The translations under genes were made by a program, and so were the position numbers. 56,274 bases of DNA from Bacteroidales bacterium (GTDB taxonomy: Bacteria > Bacteroidota > Bacteroidia > Bacteroidales > GCA-2748055): positions 1 through 56,274 of the forward strand of contig JAGLOO010000016.1 in the NCBI GenBank assembly GCA_023138875.1, read 5' to 3'. Below the pieces are notes generated by a model. The model did not search any database. It was given only the letters and a program-made list of their open reading frames with translations, and had not been told where the DNA came from. Shown here in pieces: positions 27,806 through 37,929 of this stretch. Positions within the stretch are counted from its first letter, which is position 1; each line of letters begins with the position of its first letter.

Positions 27806-28093
27806 AAAACGAAGCTGAGCATGGATGGAAAAGGAAGGTGGATTGACAATGTTTTTATCGAGCGATTCTGGCGGAGTATCAAGTACGAAAAGATCTATTT
27901 GGAGCCATCAGAGGATGGGAACGAGCTATACGGGAAAATCAAGTGGTATATGGAATTTTACAATGCCCGCAGACCGCATCAATCCTTGGAGTATAACATA
28001 CCTGAACAGGTGTATGGCAGGGCCGCATGCATGGATATCCTGCCCGTTGGGGTTTGGGGATTACCCGGATCAGGAACCATGCCGTTGAAATAA
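27791..28093 (+). pseudogene. Truncated IS3-family transposase (orfB C-terminus)
   Basis: Only the last 75 or so residues of an IS3-type DDE integrase-like transposase are present: SMDGKGRWIDNVFIERFWRS, IKYEKIYLEP, WYMEFYNARRPHQSLEYNIP and EQVYG. The Glu in VFIERFWRSIK is the third catalytic residue. Family members are about 280 residues, so the first two Asp are lost. After about 28018 the plus frame reads antisense to the adjoining membrane-protein fragment, so the real transposase end is near there. No inverted repeats or complete element remain. Confidence 0.8.
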
Positions 28094-28187
28094 TGCCCAT
28101 CACGATGAAGATCAATTTTGCCGGAACAGATACCTTCTGCAACCTGCGATAAACAGTACGCACTCTTTTATGATACCGGATCTTCAT
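28023..28187 (-). pseudogene. N-terminal fragment, probably of a DUF362-type membrane protein
   Basis: From an ATG at 28187, 55 residues read as a basic N-terminus, one hydrophobic helix (KLIFIVMGIISTAWFLI) and then RVIPKPQRAGYPCMR. This is the N-terminal pattern I associate with large membrane-anchored DUF362 proteins of Bacteroidota. The frame then enters the reversed IS3 remnant and loses meaning. It starts 19 bp after the GH9 gene in the same direction and may once have been the next gene of that operon. Confidence 0.5.
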
Positions 28188-28206
28188 GTTTTTTGTTTTT
28201 GTTCTG

Positions 28207-31200
28207 CTAATGAATAGTTGATTTTACAAACTTCCTGATAAATGTCTGATCTGCTACTTCTATCTCCATCAGGTATATTCCGGATCCAATACCCTCCAGG
28301 GCTATTTGCTGCGTAAAATGAATCTGGTATTTTTCAAAAGCCTCCATATATAGTACCTGGCTGTTCATTGAGAGTATCCTGACCACTACCCGGTTTCCCG
28401 GCAGATCACTGCGGAACGAGATACGAACAGCTTGATTAATCACCGGATTTGGAAATAGAATAAAGTGCGGTTGAACATCATTCTCTACAATAATACCATT
28501 GGGCTTTTCAGCTACTTTAAAATCAATCCAGTTTATATTAAAGGGATTACCTGAATTCTTTATAATGATGCTTTGTTGTCCCTCTTCCAGGTAAACATCC
28601 GCACTCACATTGATCCACTCTATCCACCCTCCCGTGTTAGGTACACTGATGGTATCAAGTACACTTGTTCCGCTGATTAATTCAAATTCGCCGGCATTCA
28701 TTCCCCTTGCGACCCTGAATGTAGCCAGGTAATCGTCTGAATGATCAACATCAACCGCATACTCAAGTGATTCACCTTCGTCGAACCATCCCACATAATC
28801 AGTACCATCGGTATCCTGTGCATCATCAATCTGAACTTCCCCCACAACATTATCATAATCTTCGGCCTCTATTCTTCCCGGGATTGTTTTTCCCGAAAGC
28901 GTAAGCGTATCAACAACATTGCTGGCGCCGGAAGCATAACCTGCATAATCAATGGCTTTTACATAAATTGCATATCTGCTATTGGCCTCAAGATGTTCGA
29001 CAGTACAATAGTTTAGAATCGATGTTAACCATAAGGAATCGTTGACATAGACTTCATATTCTTTTACTTCAGCATCATCGGTTGATGGATCCCAGGCTAT
29101 ACCAATAGTTAGTTGCTTAGTTTTCGTGACATGAAGATCTAATGGGTTCGTTGGGTTTTCATCATCTACAATAAGCAGAATTGGTTTTGATTTTTTACGC
29201 TCACCATCAGAATATGCAATTGCTCTTATGTTGTAAATTCCGGCCGATAAACTCTCCAGTGAATATTCATATGGAGATGCAAACTCTTCTCCTGATTTTA
29301 CAGTTCCTGAGTAGAGTTCAACTTTTGAGACAGCACCCTCAGAAACAGATGCTGAAACTTTTACGATTACATCAGATCCGGGAATCAATACAGTATCTTT
29401 TCCAGGTGAATCAATTTGAACAACCATCTGTTTACCAGATGATAATGCTTTCAGATAGGAGAATAGCGAAGCCATTGGAGAGATAGTTTCATATACAGTG
29501 TATTCCCCAGCTTCAATATAATAACGTATATCATTGCATTGTTCCATCAATGGCCAATCCAACGGATTTGCAGGTTCTATAAAATAACCAGGATGATAAA
29601 CTGAGGTTGCGTGTTTAAAAGGGGGAATTCCAGGTATCCAACCGGAAACACCATCGTAAGGGGAGTCAAGATTAAGCAGATCCCTGCATGTTCTCTCGGC
29701 ATTAACAGATTCGGCTCCACTTACAGAAACTTGTTGGTCATTGTTAACGCCAAGATAGAGATCGGCGGTTGTAAACAGATAATCCAACACTTCATCGTTG
29801 TCAGAAATATGATGAAACACCATTTGTAGCATCACATGTGGGTAATACCCCCCCCAACTAATTCCAGGATTCGATCTGTTAATATAACGCAATGCCCGTT
29901 CACTGGCTTGGTTTAATCCATTTAAACAGGCCGCACTCTCTATAGACGATTTTAGACTGTTTTGAAGGTTTTTGTCTTCTATGGTAAAATTGTCCCACCT
30001 GTCATATGGCGTAAGACAATAAACAAAAGAACCGCCATTTGTTTGTAAATCATTATACCATGATATACACTCGTTAAAATCATCAATATATGTATGGTCA
30101 CCGGTTATCCTGTATAAACAGGCTGCAGCATAGTACTTCTGCTCAATGTACTCTTTTCCTTGATTTCCCGGACTTTCAGTCCCAGCCCAGGAATAGGCCT
30201 CTTCTGCCTCCTGAATCCAATCATTTATTACAGCTTGTTCAGCTCCGGAAACCTCAAGACAATAGGCAAGGTGAGCTGCCAATCCGGAATACTTCCATGA
30301 TGTGATTGCTTCCTCTCCATAGGCGTACCACATATGATTATCTTCCCATGACGGATGATAATACCCCGTAGTTTCTAATCCTCCACAAATTCCACCAGTA
30401 GGACCTTTCAGTCTGCGGTAAAAATCAATACCCCATTTTGCTTCATCCAGGATATCGGGATAGCCATTGCCACTTTCAGGGATATTTAACTCCTCATCCT
30501 TAAATTTTGTTGGATTCATTTCGTATACCAACAACAAATCTCTGCTCACACGCAGATGCTTTCGTCTTTTATCACAGTCCGCAGCATCAAAATATCCTCC
30601 CCACCCCCATCCATCCGGTTCATCATTCATATGTGGATGTGGATTATCGGGCCAAACCCATTCGGTAGCAGTTGCCGGCAATTGTTCAAAATTGGTTGCA
30701 TCATCTCCTACATAAAGGTGAGTGGAATAGGTTACCTTAAAATTATTTACACCTGGGGTATGGTCTATTGGTTTCACAAAAGGAGTATGCTCTATTTTTC
30801 TTGCCGGACCACTTCTCTGATGGAAAAGTCCCCTTGTCAGAAGATATGCCAGATCGGTATAAACTTCTTTATCTATTCTGAAAGGGAATGAACAACCAAT
30901 TCCTTCAACAGCAATCCTGTATTCACCGGGAGCTACGTATACCGTATTACCAATATCTGAAAAGTCACATTCCCAAACATCACATCCGTGCCAGCCGATT
31001 CTTGACGAATTTGTGTTTTCAAGTTGTATTTTGCTTCTTAGTTGCACACTCTCTCCATAGTCAGCACTGGAATACACCACGCTACTGTCAGAATTTCGAA
31101 GCAGATAAAAGCTATTTCCTTCACAGGAAGAGAAATCAACTCCGCCACCCGTACCCATCCACTGATAGATATATGCATGCTTCATTCCTGAGTTGGGGGC

Positions 31201-31683
31201 ATAACCTACCTGATTAATATGAATAGATTCTGACCGAATATTCTTTGTATTGAAAGTGAAAGTCTCAGAAGTCCTGTTTGCGGCAAGCCCTCCCCAGTAA
31301 ACAGTATATGTTTTGTTCTCTGTTAACTCATCAGGTAATTCCAGATATATCCAGTATGACATCAGGGAGCCTTCAATTTTGGCTTTATAACCAATACTAA
31401 CCGGATTTCTTACTGTTGAATAACCGGGATCATCTGTACTTGTTATGGTATAAGTTGCTATGCTTTTTGCCAGCACCTCATTGATCGGGCCTGTATTCCA
31501 AATATCCGGGCAATTTGAAGAATTGAATTCGTGACATTCAGCAAAGCTTTTCTCTCCCTCCCGAAAATGCAACAACAAATAATCTCCCTTCACAGGCGAC
31601 ACAAATATTATATCAGCTGCATATAAGCCATTAAATACGGAAGCAATAATGCAAAGCAATATGGTAGTATATTTAGTTTTCAT
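28207..31683 (-). CDS. GH9 endoglucanase-like enzyme with Ig, FN3, CBM6 and T9SS domains
   Basis: A secreted multidomain enzyme of 1158 residues. A signal peptide ends near residue 22. After an unassigned 130-residue beta domain come a cellulase N-terminal Ig-like domain (about 152-270, HINQVGYAPNSG), the GH9 (alpha/alpha)6 barrel (about 275-770; GYFDAAD at 363-369 replaces the usual DAGD, followed by YPDILDEAKWGIDFYRRL), an Ig-like domain (about 772-842), FN3 (about 845-930), CBM6 (about 935-1060, GRIEAEDYD ... INWIDFKV) and a T9SS type A sorting tail (ILFPNPV ... SGIYLMEIE). A candidate acid Glu is in VYETISPMASLFSYL. It probably cleaves beta-glucan backbones and is attached to the cell surface. 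It ends the sigma-FecR-SusCD operon. Confidence 0.88.
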   Translation of the reverse strand: MKTKYTTILLCIIASVFNGLYAADIIFVSPVKGDYLLLHFREGEKSFAECHEFNSSNCPDIWNTGPINEVLAKSIATYTITSTDDPGYSTVRNPVSIGYKAKIEGSLMSYWIYLELPDELTENKTYTVYWGGLAANRTSETFTFNTKNIRSESIHINQVGYAPNSGMKHAYIYQWMGTGGGVDFSSCEGNSFYLLRNSDSSVVYSSADYGESVQLRSKIQLENTNSSRIGWHGCDVWECDFSDIGNTVYVAPGEYRIAVEGIGCSFPFRIDKEVYTDLAYLLTRGLFHQRSGPARKIEHTPFVKPIDHTPGVNNFKVTYSTHLYVGDDATNFEQLPATATEWVWPDNPHPHMNDEPDGWGWGGYFDAADCDKRRKHLRVSRDLLLVYEMNPTKFKDEELNIPESGNGYPDILDEAKWGIDFYRRLKGPTGGICGGLETTGYYHPSWEDNHMWYAYGEEAITSWKYSGLAAHLAYCLEVSGAEQAVINDWIQEAEEAYSWAGTESPGNQGKEYIEQKYYAAACLYRITGDHTYIDDFNECISWYNDLQTNGGSFVYCLTPYDRWDNFTIEDKNLQNSLKSSIESAACLNGLNQASERALRYINRSNPGISWGGYYPHVMLQMVFHHISDNDEVLDYLFTTADLYLGVNNDQQVSVSGAESVNAERTCRDLLNLDSPYDGVSGWIPGIPPFKHATSVYHPGYFIEPANPLDWPLMEQCNDIRYYIEAGEYTVYETISPMASLFSYLKALSSGKQMVVQIDSPGKDTVLIPGSDVIVKVSASVSEGAVSKVELYSGTVKSGEEFASPYEYSLESLSAGIYNIRAIAYSDGERKKSKPILLIVDDENPTNPLDLHVTKTKQLTIGIAWDPSTDDAEVKEYEVYVNDSLWLTSILNYCTVEHLEANSRYAIYVKAIDYAGYASGASNVVDTLTLSGKTIPGRIEAEDYDNVVGEVQIDDAQDTDGTDYVGWFDEGESLEYAVDVDHSDDYLATFRVARGMNAGEFELISGTSVLDTISVPNTGGWIEWINVSADVYLEEGQQSIIIKNSGNPFNINWIDFKVAEKPNGIIVENDVQPHFILFPNPVINQAVRISFRSDLPGNRVVVRILSMNSQVLYMEAFEKYQIHFTQQIALEGIGSGIYLMEIEVADQTFIRKFVKSTIH

Positions 31684-31781
31684 CCCTATTTCATTTCAGA
31701 TTTGGAGAAGTCTTACATCTTAAAAGCAGGTTCTTTTGATTTTGCCCTACCTCCTCCTTATGAAAACTAAGTCCGCCTTTA

Positions 31782-33341
31782 CTAATTTGCAATATTTGGG
31801 TTCAGATTCGGATTGGTATCCAAATCGCCTTGATAGAAAGGCAGTATTTCGCTTACTCCAACACGAAAACCCGGAGCTGTGATTATTTCAGAGGCAATTC
31901 CCCACCGTACAAGATCGTCCCATCGATGAGATTCGCCGGCAAGTTCAACAAATCGCTCATGACGTATAGCGGTTGTCAGGTCAAAAATTCGAATGCCATT
32001 TATAACCGGAGCCTGAGCTATAAGCTCCTGAACTGTCGGTATTGAGCCACCTTCAGGAAATTCATCTGTAGGCAGGTTTGACCTTGCTCTTACCATATTT
32101 ATATATTGTGCGGGATCGCCTGTATTTAATACAATAAGTGCCTCTGCATACATAAGAAGAACATCAGCATAGCGCATCACTCTTATATTAATGTCAGAAT
32201 CGGTGGTTTCACCAAATACATCATCACTGTATTTTCTCCAGCCATATTGTCCGGAATCATATAATTCCTCATACGTTTTCCAAATCCCTGCTTCATTTTT
32301 ATACAAAGCTCCGTTCGGAACATAACATGAATAATATTTTCTTAAATCACCTTCTTCAAATTCATCTATAGTCTTTTGTGTTGGCATAGCATTCCACCAA
32401 TGTAGTATACTGGTCATTCCTCTCTCACGATTATGAGATTCTCCACCCCATGAAATATCAGTTCCATATCCCCAGACATTACCATAACCCAGGGAAAACT
32501 GTATCTCAAAGATTGATTCTATATTGTTTTCATTGAATGAAGTGTGATTGTCGCGATAATTGCTACAAAGGGAATAGTTACCATACTCCTTATCAATGAT
32601 CCGTTTTAACACCGTGGCTGCTTCTTCCCACTCTTTCTGAAACAGATACACTTTTCCGAGATATGCGGCAGCGGCGCCTTTGGTTGCTCTCCCTAAGTCT
32701 TTGGTATCAAGTTCCTGCTTATTTAGCAACAGCCTTTCTGCTTCCTGAAAATCCTCAATTATTTGATTGTATATCTCTCCTTCATTTGCGTTTGAAGGAA
32801 AAAAATCATCTGAATTAGCAGGGGGTTCAAGAATTAAAGGTATTTCATCTCCAAATAATAAAACTAGATGAAAATAGTAAAATGCCCGCAAGAATTTAGC
32901 TTCACCTAAAAGTCTGTCTTTTAGCAGTTGATCCTCAAATTCAATATTTGGGATGGCATATATAGCCAGATTAGATTTCCAGACTCCATTCCACATATCT
33001 CTCCAATGCACTGCAACAGTTTCATTGTCTCCGGTTGCTGTAAAAGAGTTTATTGGAATTAGTTCACTTGCACCAACAGTTTTACTTGTCAACTGGGCTT
33101 CATCAGAACGAATGGTTTGTGTAAAGGCGAAATAATATCCATGAAAACCTTCTCTTTGTATAGCCGAATAGGCTGCATTTGCAGCATGGACTGCATCCTC
33201 CTCGGTTTGGTAAAAGGAAGTTGTTATTAAAGAGTTCGGATTACTCATTTCGAGCAAGTCTTTTTCGCAAGATGCAATAAACAAAAGCAGCAGAAGGATT
33301 GTACTTGTGAACGAAGCCGGATATACTATGCTATTTGTCAT
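31782..33341 (-). CDS. SusD/RagB-family lipoprotein (GH9 locus)
   Basis: A 519-residue surface glycan-binding lipoprotein with lipobox LLFIASC (C25). Family segments are FYQTEEDAVHAANAAYSAIQ, GEAKFLRAFYYFHLVLLFGD, RATKGAAAAYLGKVYLFQKE, VMRYADVLLMYAEALIVLNT and IRHERFVELAGESHRWDDLV. It lies 21 bp after the STN-SusC gene, its expected import partner, and precedes the GH9 gene by 98 bp. Confidence 0.95.
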   Translation of the reverse strand: MTNSIVYPASFTSTILLLLLFIASCEKDLLEMSNPNSLITTSFYQTEEDAVHAANAAYSAIQREGFHGYYFAFTQTIRSDEAQLTSKTVGASELIPINSFTATGDNETVAVHWRDMWNGVWKSNLAIYAIPNIEFEDQLLKDRLLGEAKFLRAFYYFHLVLLFGDEIPLILEPPANSDDFFPSNANEGEIYNQIIEDFQEAERLLLNKQELDTKDLGRATKGAAAAYLGKVYLFQKEWEEAATVLKRIIDKEYGNYSLCSNYRDNHTSFNENNIESIFEIQFSLGYGNVWGYGTDISWGGESHNRERGMTSILHWWNAMPTQKTIDEFEEGDLRKYYSCYVPNGALYKNEAGIWKTYEELYDSGQYGWRKYSDDVFGETTDSDINIRVMRYADVLLMYAEALIVLNTGDPAQYINMVRARSNLPTDEFPEGGSIPTVQELIAQAPVINGIRIFDLTTAIRHERFVELAGESHRWDDLVRWGIASEIITAPGFRVGVSEILPFYQGDLDTNPNLNPNIAN

Positions 33342-33362
33342 TTTTGTCTACCATTATACTGG

Positions 33363-36300
33363 TTAGAATCGTATTTGTATCCCTGTCAGAATGGTTCTGC
33401 TTTGAGGGTAATATCCATTATCAATACCTTTTGAAAGATTTGCCCTGTCCAATCCTCTCTCTCCCTGTCCAAAACCATAAGATCCTATTTCCGGATCCCA
33501 TCCGGGATATTTAGTAAAAGTGAGCAAGTTTTGTCCCTGAATATAGAACCTTAGGTTTGAAATATTCAGTCTATTTAAAAACTTGGAATTCAATGAATAT
33601 CCAATTACAATATTTTTTAACCGGGCATATGAACCATCTTTGATGTATCTGTCCGAAATAGCCAAATTATTATTCGGATCGCCTGCAATAGGCCTTGGGA
33701 TATTTGTATTGGTATTTGTGGGAGTCCAGTAATCTAGCGCTGAAACTCCGGCATTTGAATTACTATGGATTCCTTCAAGCCATTTTGTGGTCGCCATAAA
33801 TATTTCATTCCCATAAACACCATAAATATGAAGATAAAAATCAAAACCTTTGTATTTGACATAAAGATTCAGGCCGGATGTGAAATCCGGAAACGGAGTA
33901 CCTAAATAGTCTCTGTCTTCCTCTGTCAATAAACCATCCCCATTAAGATCCTTAAATCGTATATCACCAGGTTCGGCATTGGGTGCAAACTGGTTAAAAA
34001 CCCGGTTTCCGTTTTCATCATCAATGTATTTATTCATGGCATTTATTTCTTCTTCCGAATTATATATTCCATCGGTAATATAGCCATAAAATTGTGCGAC
34101 AGGATATCCTTCCGCAGTGCGTGTAATAAAAGAACCATCAAAGTTACCTCCCCAAACCGGTGCACCAATAGTCCCCAATTTGGTAATTTCATTCTTTGAA
34201 GTAGCAAGATGGAAACCAATGGAATAATTGAAATTTTTATTCCTGCGGTTATAAATGCCGGAAACTTCAATTCCTTGACTCTTTAAGCTGCCTGCATTGG
34301 TAAAAGGAGGAGGATTAGCATTTCCGGTTGTAAAAGGAATTGGCTCCTGAATCAGCATATCTTCGGTATTCTTCACATAGTAATCTGCCGTTACTTGTAA
34401 ACGATAGTTAAACATATGCAAATCAAATCCTATATCCATCTGTTTTGTTGTTTCCCATTTTATCTCTTCATTGCCAAAATAAGAAGGAATAGTTCCCGGA
34501 ACCTTAGCCTGATCCGGACCGAATATGTATCCTGCATAATAGTTTAACCCCGTTTCATATTGATAGTCTCCTATTGCCTGATTTCCTATTATACCATAGC
34601 TGCCTCTGATTTTAAGGATATTGATTACCGGACCGGCATGAAAGAAATTTTCTTTGGTAACTATCCATGCTGCTGATATGGAAGGAAATGTACTCCATCT
34701 ATGCTTTTTACTAAATTTAGATGATCCGTCTTTTCTGATATTTGCAGTTAATAAGTATTTTCCTGCAAAACTATAATTCATTCTGCCCAGGAAAGATCTT
34801 ATTGCAAATTCACTCCAGTTTCCCAGGGTCTCTTTATCTTGAGATCCTGCATCCAGACTTCGGATTTCATCGTTTGGAAATCCTGAATTTGCCGCAGAAA
34901 AAAAATCTCTTCTGGAGTATTGTTCAGTATAACCTAATAATACTACAAGATTGTTTTTACCCAATGTTTTAATGTAACTTAAGTTATTTTCAATGAGTGA
35001 AGTAATTCTTTCATGCTGATAAATAGCCAGGTCAGCATCAAGATTGATGTTATAATCTCCCATTGCATATTTATAGGCATATCTGGTATTTTTCACGCCG
35101 ATGTAATCAATTCCCAAATTCAGTTTATAGCTTAATCCTTTAATGATTTCAAATTGACCATAAAAATTCGCCAGTAAAGAGTTGGCATTCTGGTCATCTT
35201 CCAGAAGGTTTGCAGCTCCAACAGGATTCCCATAGTCCTGGGCATGGAGTTCAACTGTTGTGCCAGCATAGCCTCCAATTGCATTTTCATCGTAAATAGC
35301 TAATCCCGGAGTTTGACGTATTGCATCAATGAGCAGAGAATTTCCGTGAAACTTCTTCTCGTTGGCTTTATATGACCGGGTAAACCCTACAGATTCTCCA
35401 AACTTAAACCGCTTTGTTTTTATCTCCGAATTAAGTCTGATATTGTATTTTTTGTAACCTGTGGCAAGAATTATTCCCTGCTGGTTATAATAATTACCTG
35501 AAAAATAAAATAAATGATTCCCCTTTCCTCCTGAAACTGAGATTGAATGATTTTGAATTGGGGCAGTTCTGAAGATCTCATCTTGCCAATCAGTATCATA
35601 GGGCATGTTGTCGGGATCTGCAGATATTGGGATTAGCCTGGCTCCTTCAATCCCCGATGTAATTGCATTTTGATTTATTTCATTGTTTAAAATTGCATAT
35701 TGCCTCGCATTTAATAAATCAATTTCTTTTTGAACGGTCTGCAATCCATAATATCCATCATACCTGACAGTCGTTTTACCGGCTTCCCCTTTTTTTGTTG
35801 TGACCATTATGACTCCATTTGCACCTCTGGTTCCATATATGGCACATGCTGCTGCATCTTTTAAGATCTCAACAGATTCAATATCAAGAGGGTTCACAGT
35901 ATTAATACTACTAACGTAAGGCTTTTCAAAATCAAAACTGGTTTCAACAATTGGAACACCATCCAGTACAAAAAGTGGATTGGTGTTATTTATTGAACCA
36001 ATCCCCCGGACCGATATAATTGCTCCTTCTCCGGGCCCTCCCCGGTTTGAAACAACCTCAATCCCGGGTGATAACCCTTGCATTGATTGTTGAAGTGTAG
36101 CTACAGGCGATTTGTTTATTTCTCTTGAAGATATACTTGCAATTGACGAGGTAAGATCAACTTTTTTTCGTTTTCCATAACCAATAACTACAACTTGTTC
36201 AAGTGCTTCATAGTGCTCTTCCAGTTCAACATGTAAAACGGATTGTGCGTTTACTGTGATCGTTCTTGTAACGAATCCAATAGCTGAGAATTGTATTGTT

Positions 36301-36791
36301 GATTTACCGGATATAGCAGTCAGAGTGAAATAACCTTTATCATCTGAGATTGTACCGTTTTGTGTTCCTTCTTCAATAATAGTGACTCCCGGAATTGGCA
36401 TTTTATCATTACTTGAGAGTACCAGTCCTGTAACAGGAAAAACTGCAGGCTTAGAATCATCTTCGTTATGTTTCGAAATGACGGCTAAAAGAATGTGGTT
36501 ACCTGACACTTTATAGAATACATCCGTGTTTTTAAAAAGCAGCTCAAGTATCTTCTCAACAGTACTGTTTTCTACTTTTACTGACACTGTCCGGGACAAA
36601 TCAATTTCAGTATTGTCAAATGCAAAAGTATAGTGGGTTTTTCTTTCAATTTCTGAAAATGCGTATCCAACTGTTACATCATGCAGGCTGAAAGAAATAT
36701 TCACTTGTTGTGAGTAGCTGTTACATGTAGCGGAAACGAAAAGGAGAAACAGGATATGAATCGAAAATTGCTGTAAAAGATGAGGCCTCAT
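33363..36791 (-). CDS. SusC-family TonB-dependent transducer with STN domain
   Basis: A 1142-residue outer-membrane importer and signal transducer. A signal peptide ends near residue 28 (CNSYSQQ). The STN domain follows at about 30-100: ISFSLHDVTVGYAFSEIERK, then FDNTEIDLSRTVSVKVENST and SGNHILLAV. It contacts the FecR anti-sigma factor in the periplasm. Next are a carboxypeptidase-like domain (VTGLVLSSNDKMPIPGVTII), the VVVIGYGKRKKVDLTSS TonB-box region, the plug (FVLDGVPI, ILKDAACAIYGTRGANGVIM) and the barrel, ending ILTGIQIRF. It sits 8 bp after the FecR gene. The arrangement implies that binding of the imported glycan activates the sigma factor at 37930. Confidence 0.96.
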   Translation of the reverse strand: MRPHLLQQFSIHILFLLFVSATCNSYSQQVNISFSLHDVTVGYAFSEIERKTHYTFAFDNTEIDLSRTVSVKVENSTVEKILELLFKNTDVFYKVSGNHILLAVISKHNEDDSKPAVFPVTGLVLSSNDKMPIPGVTIIEEGTQNGTISDDKGYFTLTAISGKSTIQFSAIGFVTRTITVNAQSVLHVELEEHYEALEQVVVIGYGKRKKVDLTSSIASISSREINKSPVATLQQSMQGLSPGIEVVSNRGGPGEGAIISVRGIGSINNTNPLFVLDGVPIVETSFDFEKPYVSSINTVNPLDIESVEILKDAAACAIYGTRGANGVIMVTTKKGEAGKTTVRYDGYYGLQTVQKEIDLLNARQYAILNNEINQNAITSGIEGARLIPISADPDNMPYDTDWQDEIFRTAPIQNHSISVSGGKGNHLFYFSGNYYNQQGIILATGYKKYNIRLNSEIKTKRFKFGESVGFTRSYKANEKKFHGNSLLIDAIRQTPGLAIYDENAIGGYAGTTVELHAQDYGNPVGAANLLEDDQNANSLLANFYGQFEIIKGLSYKLNLGIDYIGVKNTRYAYKYAMGDYNINLDADLAIYQHERITSLIENNLSYIKTLGKNNLVVLLGYTEQYSRRDFFSAANSGFPNDEIRSLDAGSQDKETLGNWSEFAIRSFLGRMNYSFAGKYLLTANIRKDGSSKFSKKHRWSTFPSISAAWIVTKENFFHAGPVINILKIRGSYGIIGNQAIGDYQYETGLNYYAGYIFGPDQAKVPGTIPSYFGNEEIKWETTKQMDIGFDLHMFNYRLQVTADYYVKNTEDMLIQEPIPFTTGNANPPPFTNAGSLKSQGIEVSGIYNRRNKNFNYSIGFHLATSKNEITKLGTIGAPVWGGNFDGSFITRTAEGYPVAQFYGYITDGIYNSEEEINAMNKYIDDENGNRVFNQFAPNAEPGDIRFKDLNGDGLLTEEDRDYLGTPFPDFTSGLNLYVKYKGFDFYLHIYGVYGNEIFMATTKWLEGIHSNSNAGVSALDYWTPTNTNTNIPRPIAGDPNNNLAISDRYIKDGSYARLKNIVIGYSLNSKFLNRLNISNLRFYIQGQNLLTFTKYPGWDPEIGSYGFGQGERGLDRANLSKGIDNGYYPQSRTILTGIQIRF

Positions 36792-36799
36792 TCATCTAA

Positions 36800-37804
36800 T
36801 TATTTACTTATGCTAATCGTCTTTTCATGAACTGAATAATTAAATTTCCCAGGAGTTTTCAAAACATCCAGAACGTCAACTAGCGACTCATTATTTAAGA
36901 ATTTTGCGGTGATTCTGGTCTCACTGAACAAACTATCATTATATTCTATTGTCACATTGAACCAACGTTCAAGCCTCTTGACAACTTCTGAGAATTCCAG
37001 ATTATTTAAGACAATTTTATTGCTTGTCCAGGATGTATATAAGTTCACATCAACATATGACAATTTCATCTCTCTGCTTTCTTTAGAAAACGCTATTCTT
37101 TGATCTGGTTTTAAAAAACGCGAAATATCGTTTTCTGATTTCAAATCGCTTATTTGCAATTCACCCGATACCAGCGTTGTTGCAATATACATATCATCGG
37201 CATAAGAACTAATATTAAAACTTGTTCCCAGTACCTGAATTAAGAGATCGGATGTTTCAATTTTAAAAGGTCTTCTTTTGTTTACCGTGACATTAAAAAA
37301 TGCTTCTCCGGACAGGAATACTTTTCTTTCATCTCCTGGAAATCTTTCCGGATATGAAAGTCTTGATTCCGAATTAAGCCAAACTTTTGTTCCATCTGAT
37401 AATTCAATAATCTCTTTTGCGCCGGATGGTGTAACCACTTCAGAAAGAGCATTATTCCTGTTGCCAGTTCTGTTTTTTTGAAGAAACAGGACAGATAATC
37501 CAAATCCGAATAATAATAAGATTACTGCAGCCACTTTAATAACCTGCAAAACATAATATCTTGAATCTTTCTCTTGTAATTTAAAACCTCTTTCTTCTTC
37601 TTCCCAATGAATACTTTTCTCAAAATCTTCCCAGGCAATATTGGTTTTATTCAATTTAGTTTCAGATATATTGCTGGCATACCACAACTCTTTTTGGCTT
37701 ATGAAAGTTTTTTTATTCTCCTCACTCCTCTTAATCCACTTAGTTAATTCCCGGGACTCATCAGGACTTAGATCACCATTTAAGTATTTAATGATTAACT
37801 TCAT
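36800..37804 (-). CDS. FecR-family anti-sigma factor
   Basis: An inner-membrane anti-sigma regulator of 334 residues. Residues 1-80 are cytoplasmic and bind the ECF sigma factor. One membrane helix lies at about 85-108 (VLQVIKVAAVILLLFGFGLS). The periplasmic FecR domain spans about 122-225 (VTPSGAKEIIELSDGTKVWL, FLSGEAFFNV), and the DUF4974 domain about 262-331 (VLNNLEFSEVVKRLERWFNV) contacts the receptor STN domain. It lies between the sigma gene and its receptor gene in a classic cell-surface signalling order. It is of normal length for the family. Confidence 0.95.
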   Translation of the reverse strand: MKLIIKYLNGDLSPDESRELTKWIKRSEENKKTFISQKELWYASNISETKLNKTNIAWEDFEKSIHWEEEERGFKLQEKDSRYYVLQVIKVAAVILLLFGFGLSVLFLQKNRTGNRNNALSEVVTPSGAKEIIELSDGTKVWLNSESRLSYPERFPGDERKVFLSGEAFFNVTVNKRRPFKIETSDLLIQVLGTSFNISSYADDMYIATTLVSGELQISDLKSENDISRFLKPDQRIAFSKESREMKLSYVDVNLYTSWTSNKIVLNNLEFSEVVKRLERWFNVTIEYNDSLFSETRITAKFLNNESLVDVLDVLKTPGKFNYSVHEKTISISK

Positions 37805-37929
37805 TCTGTCTTCTTCTATTAATTACTTCATGCTCATATAAATAACAGGTTAAGAGCGTTTAACCCTACAAAAACTATCTCTTTTATCAGTGCACCTAAT
37901 TAAGATACCCATTAATCACACACTGAAAA

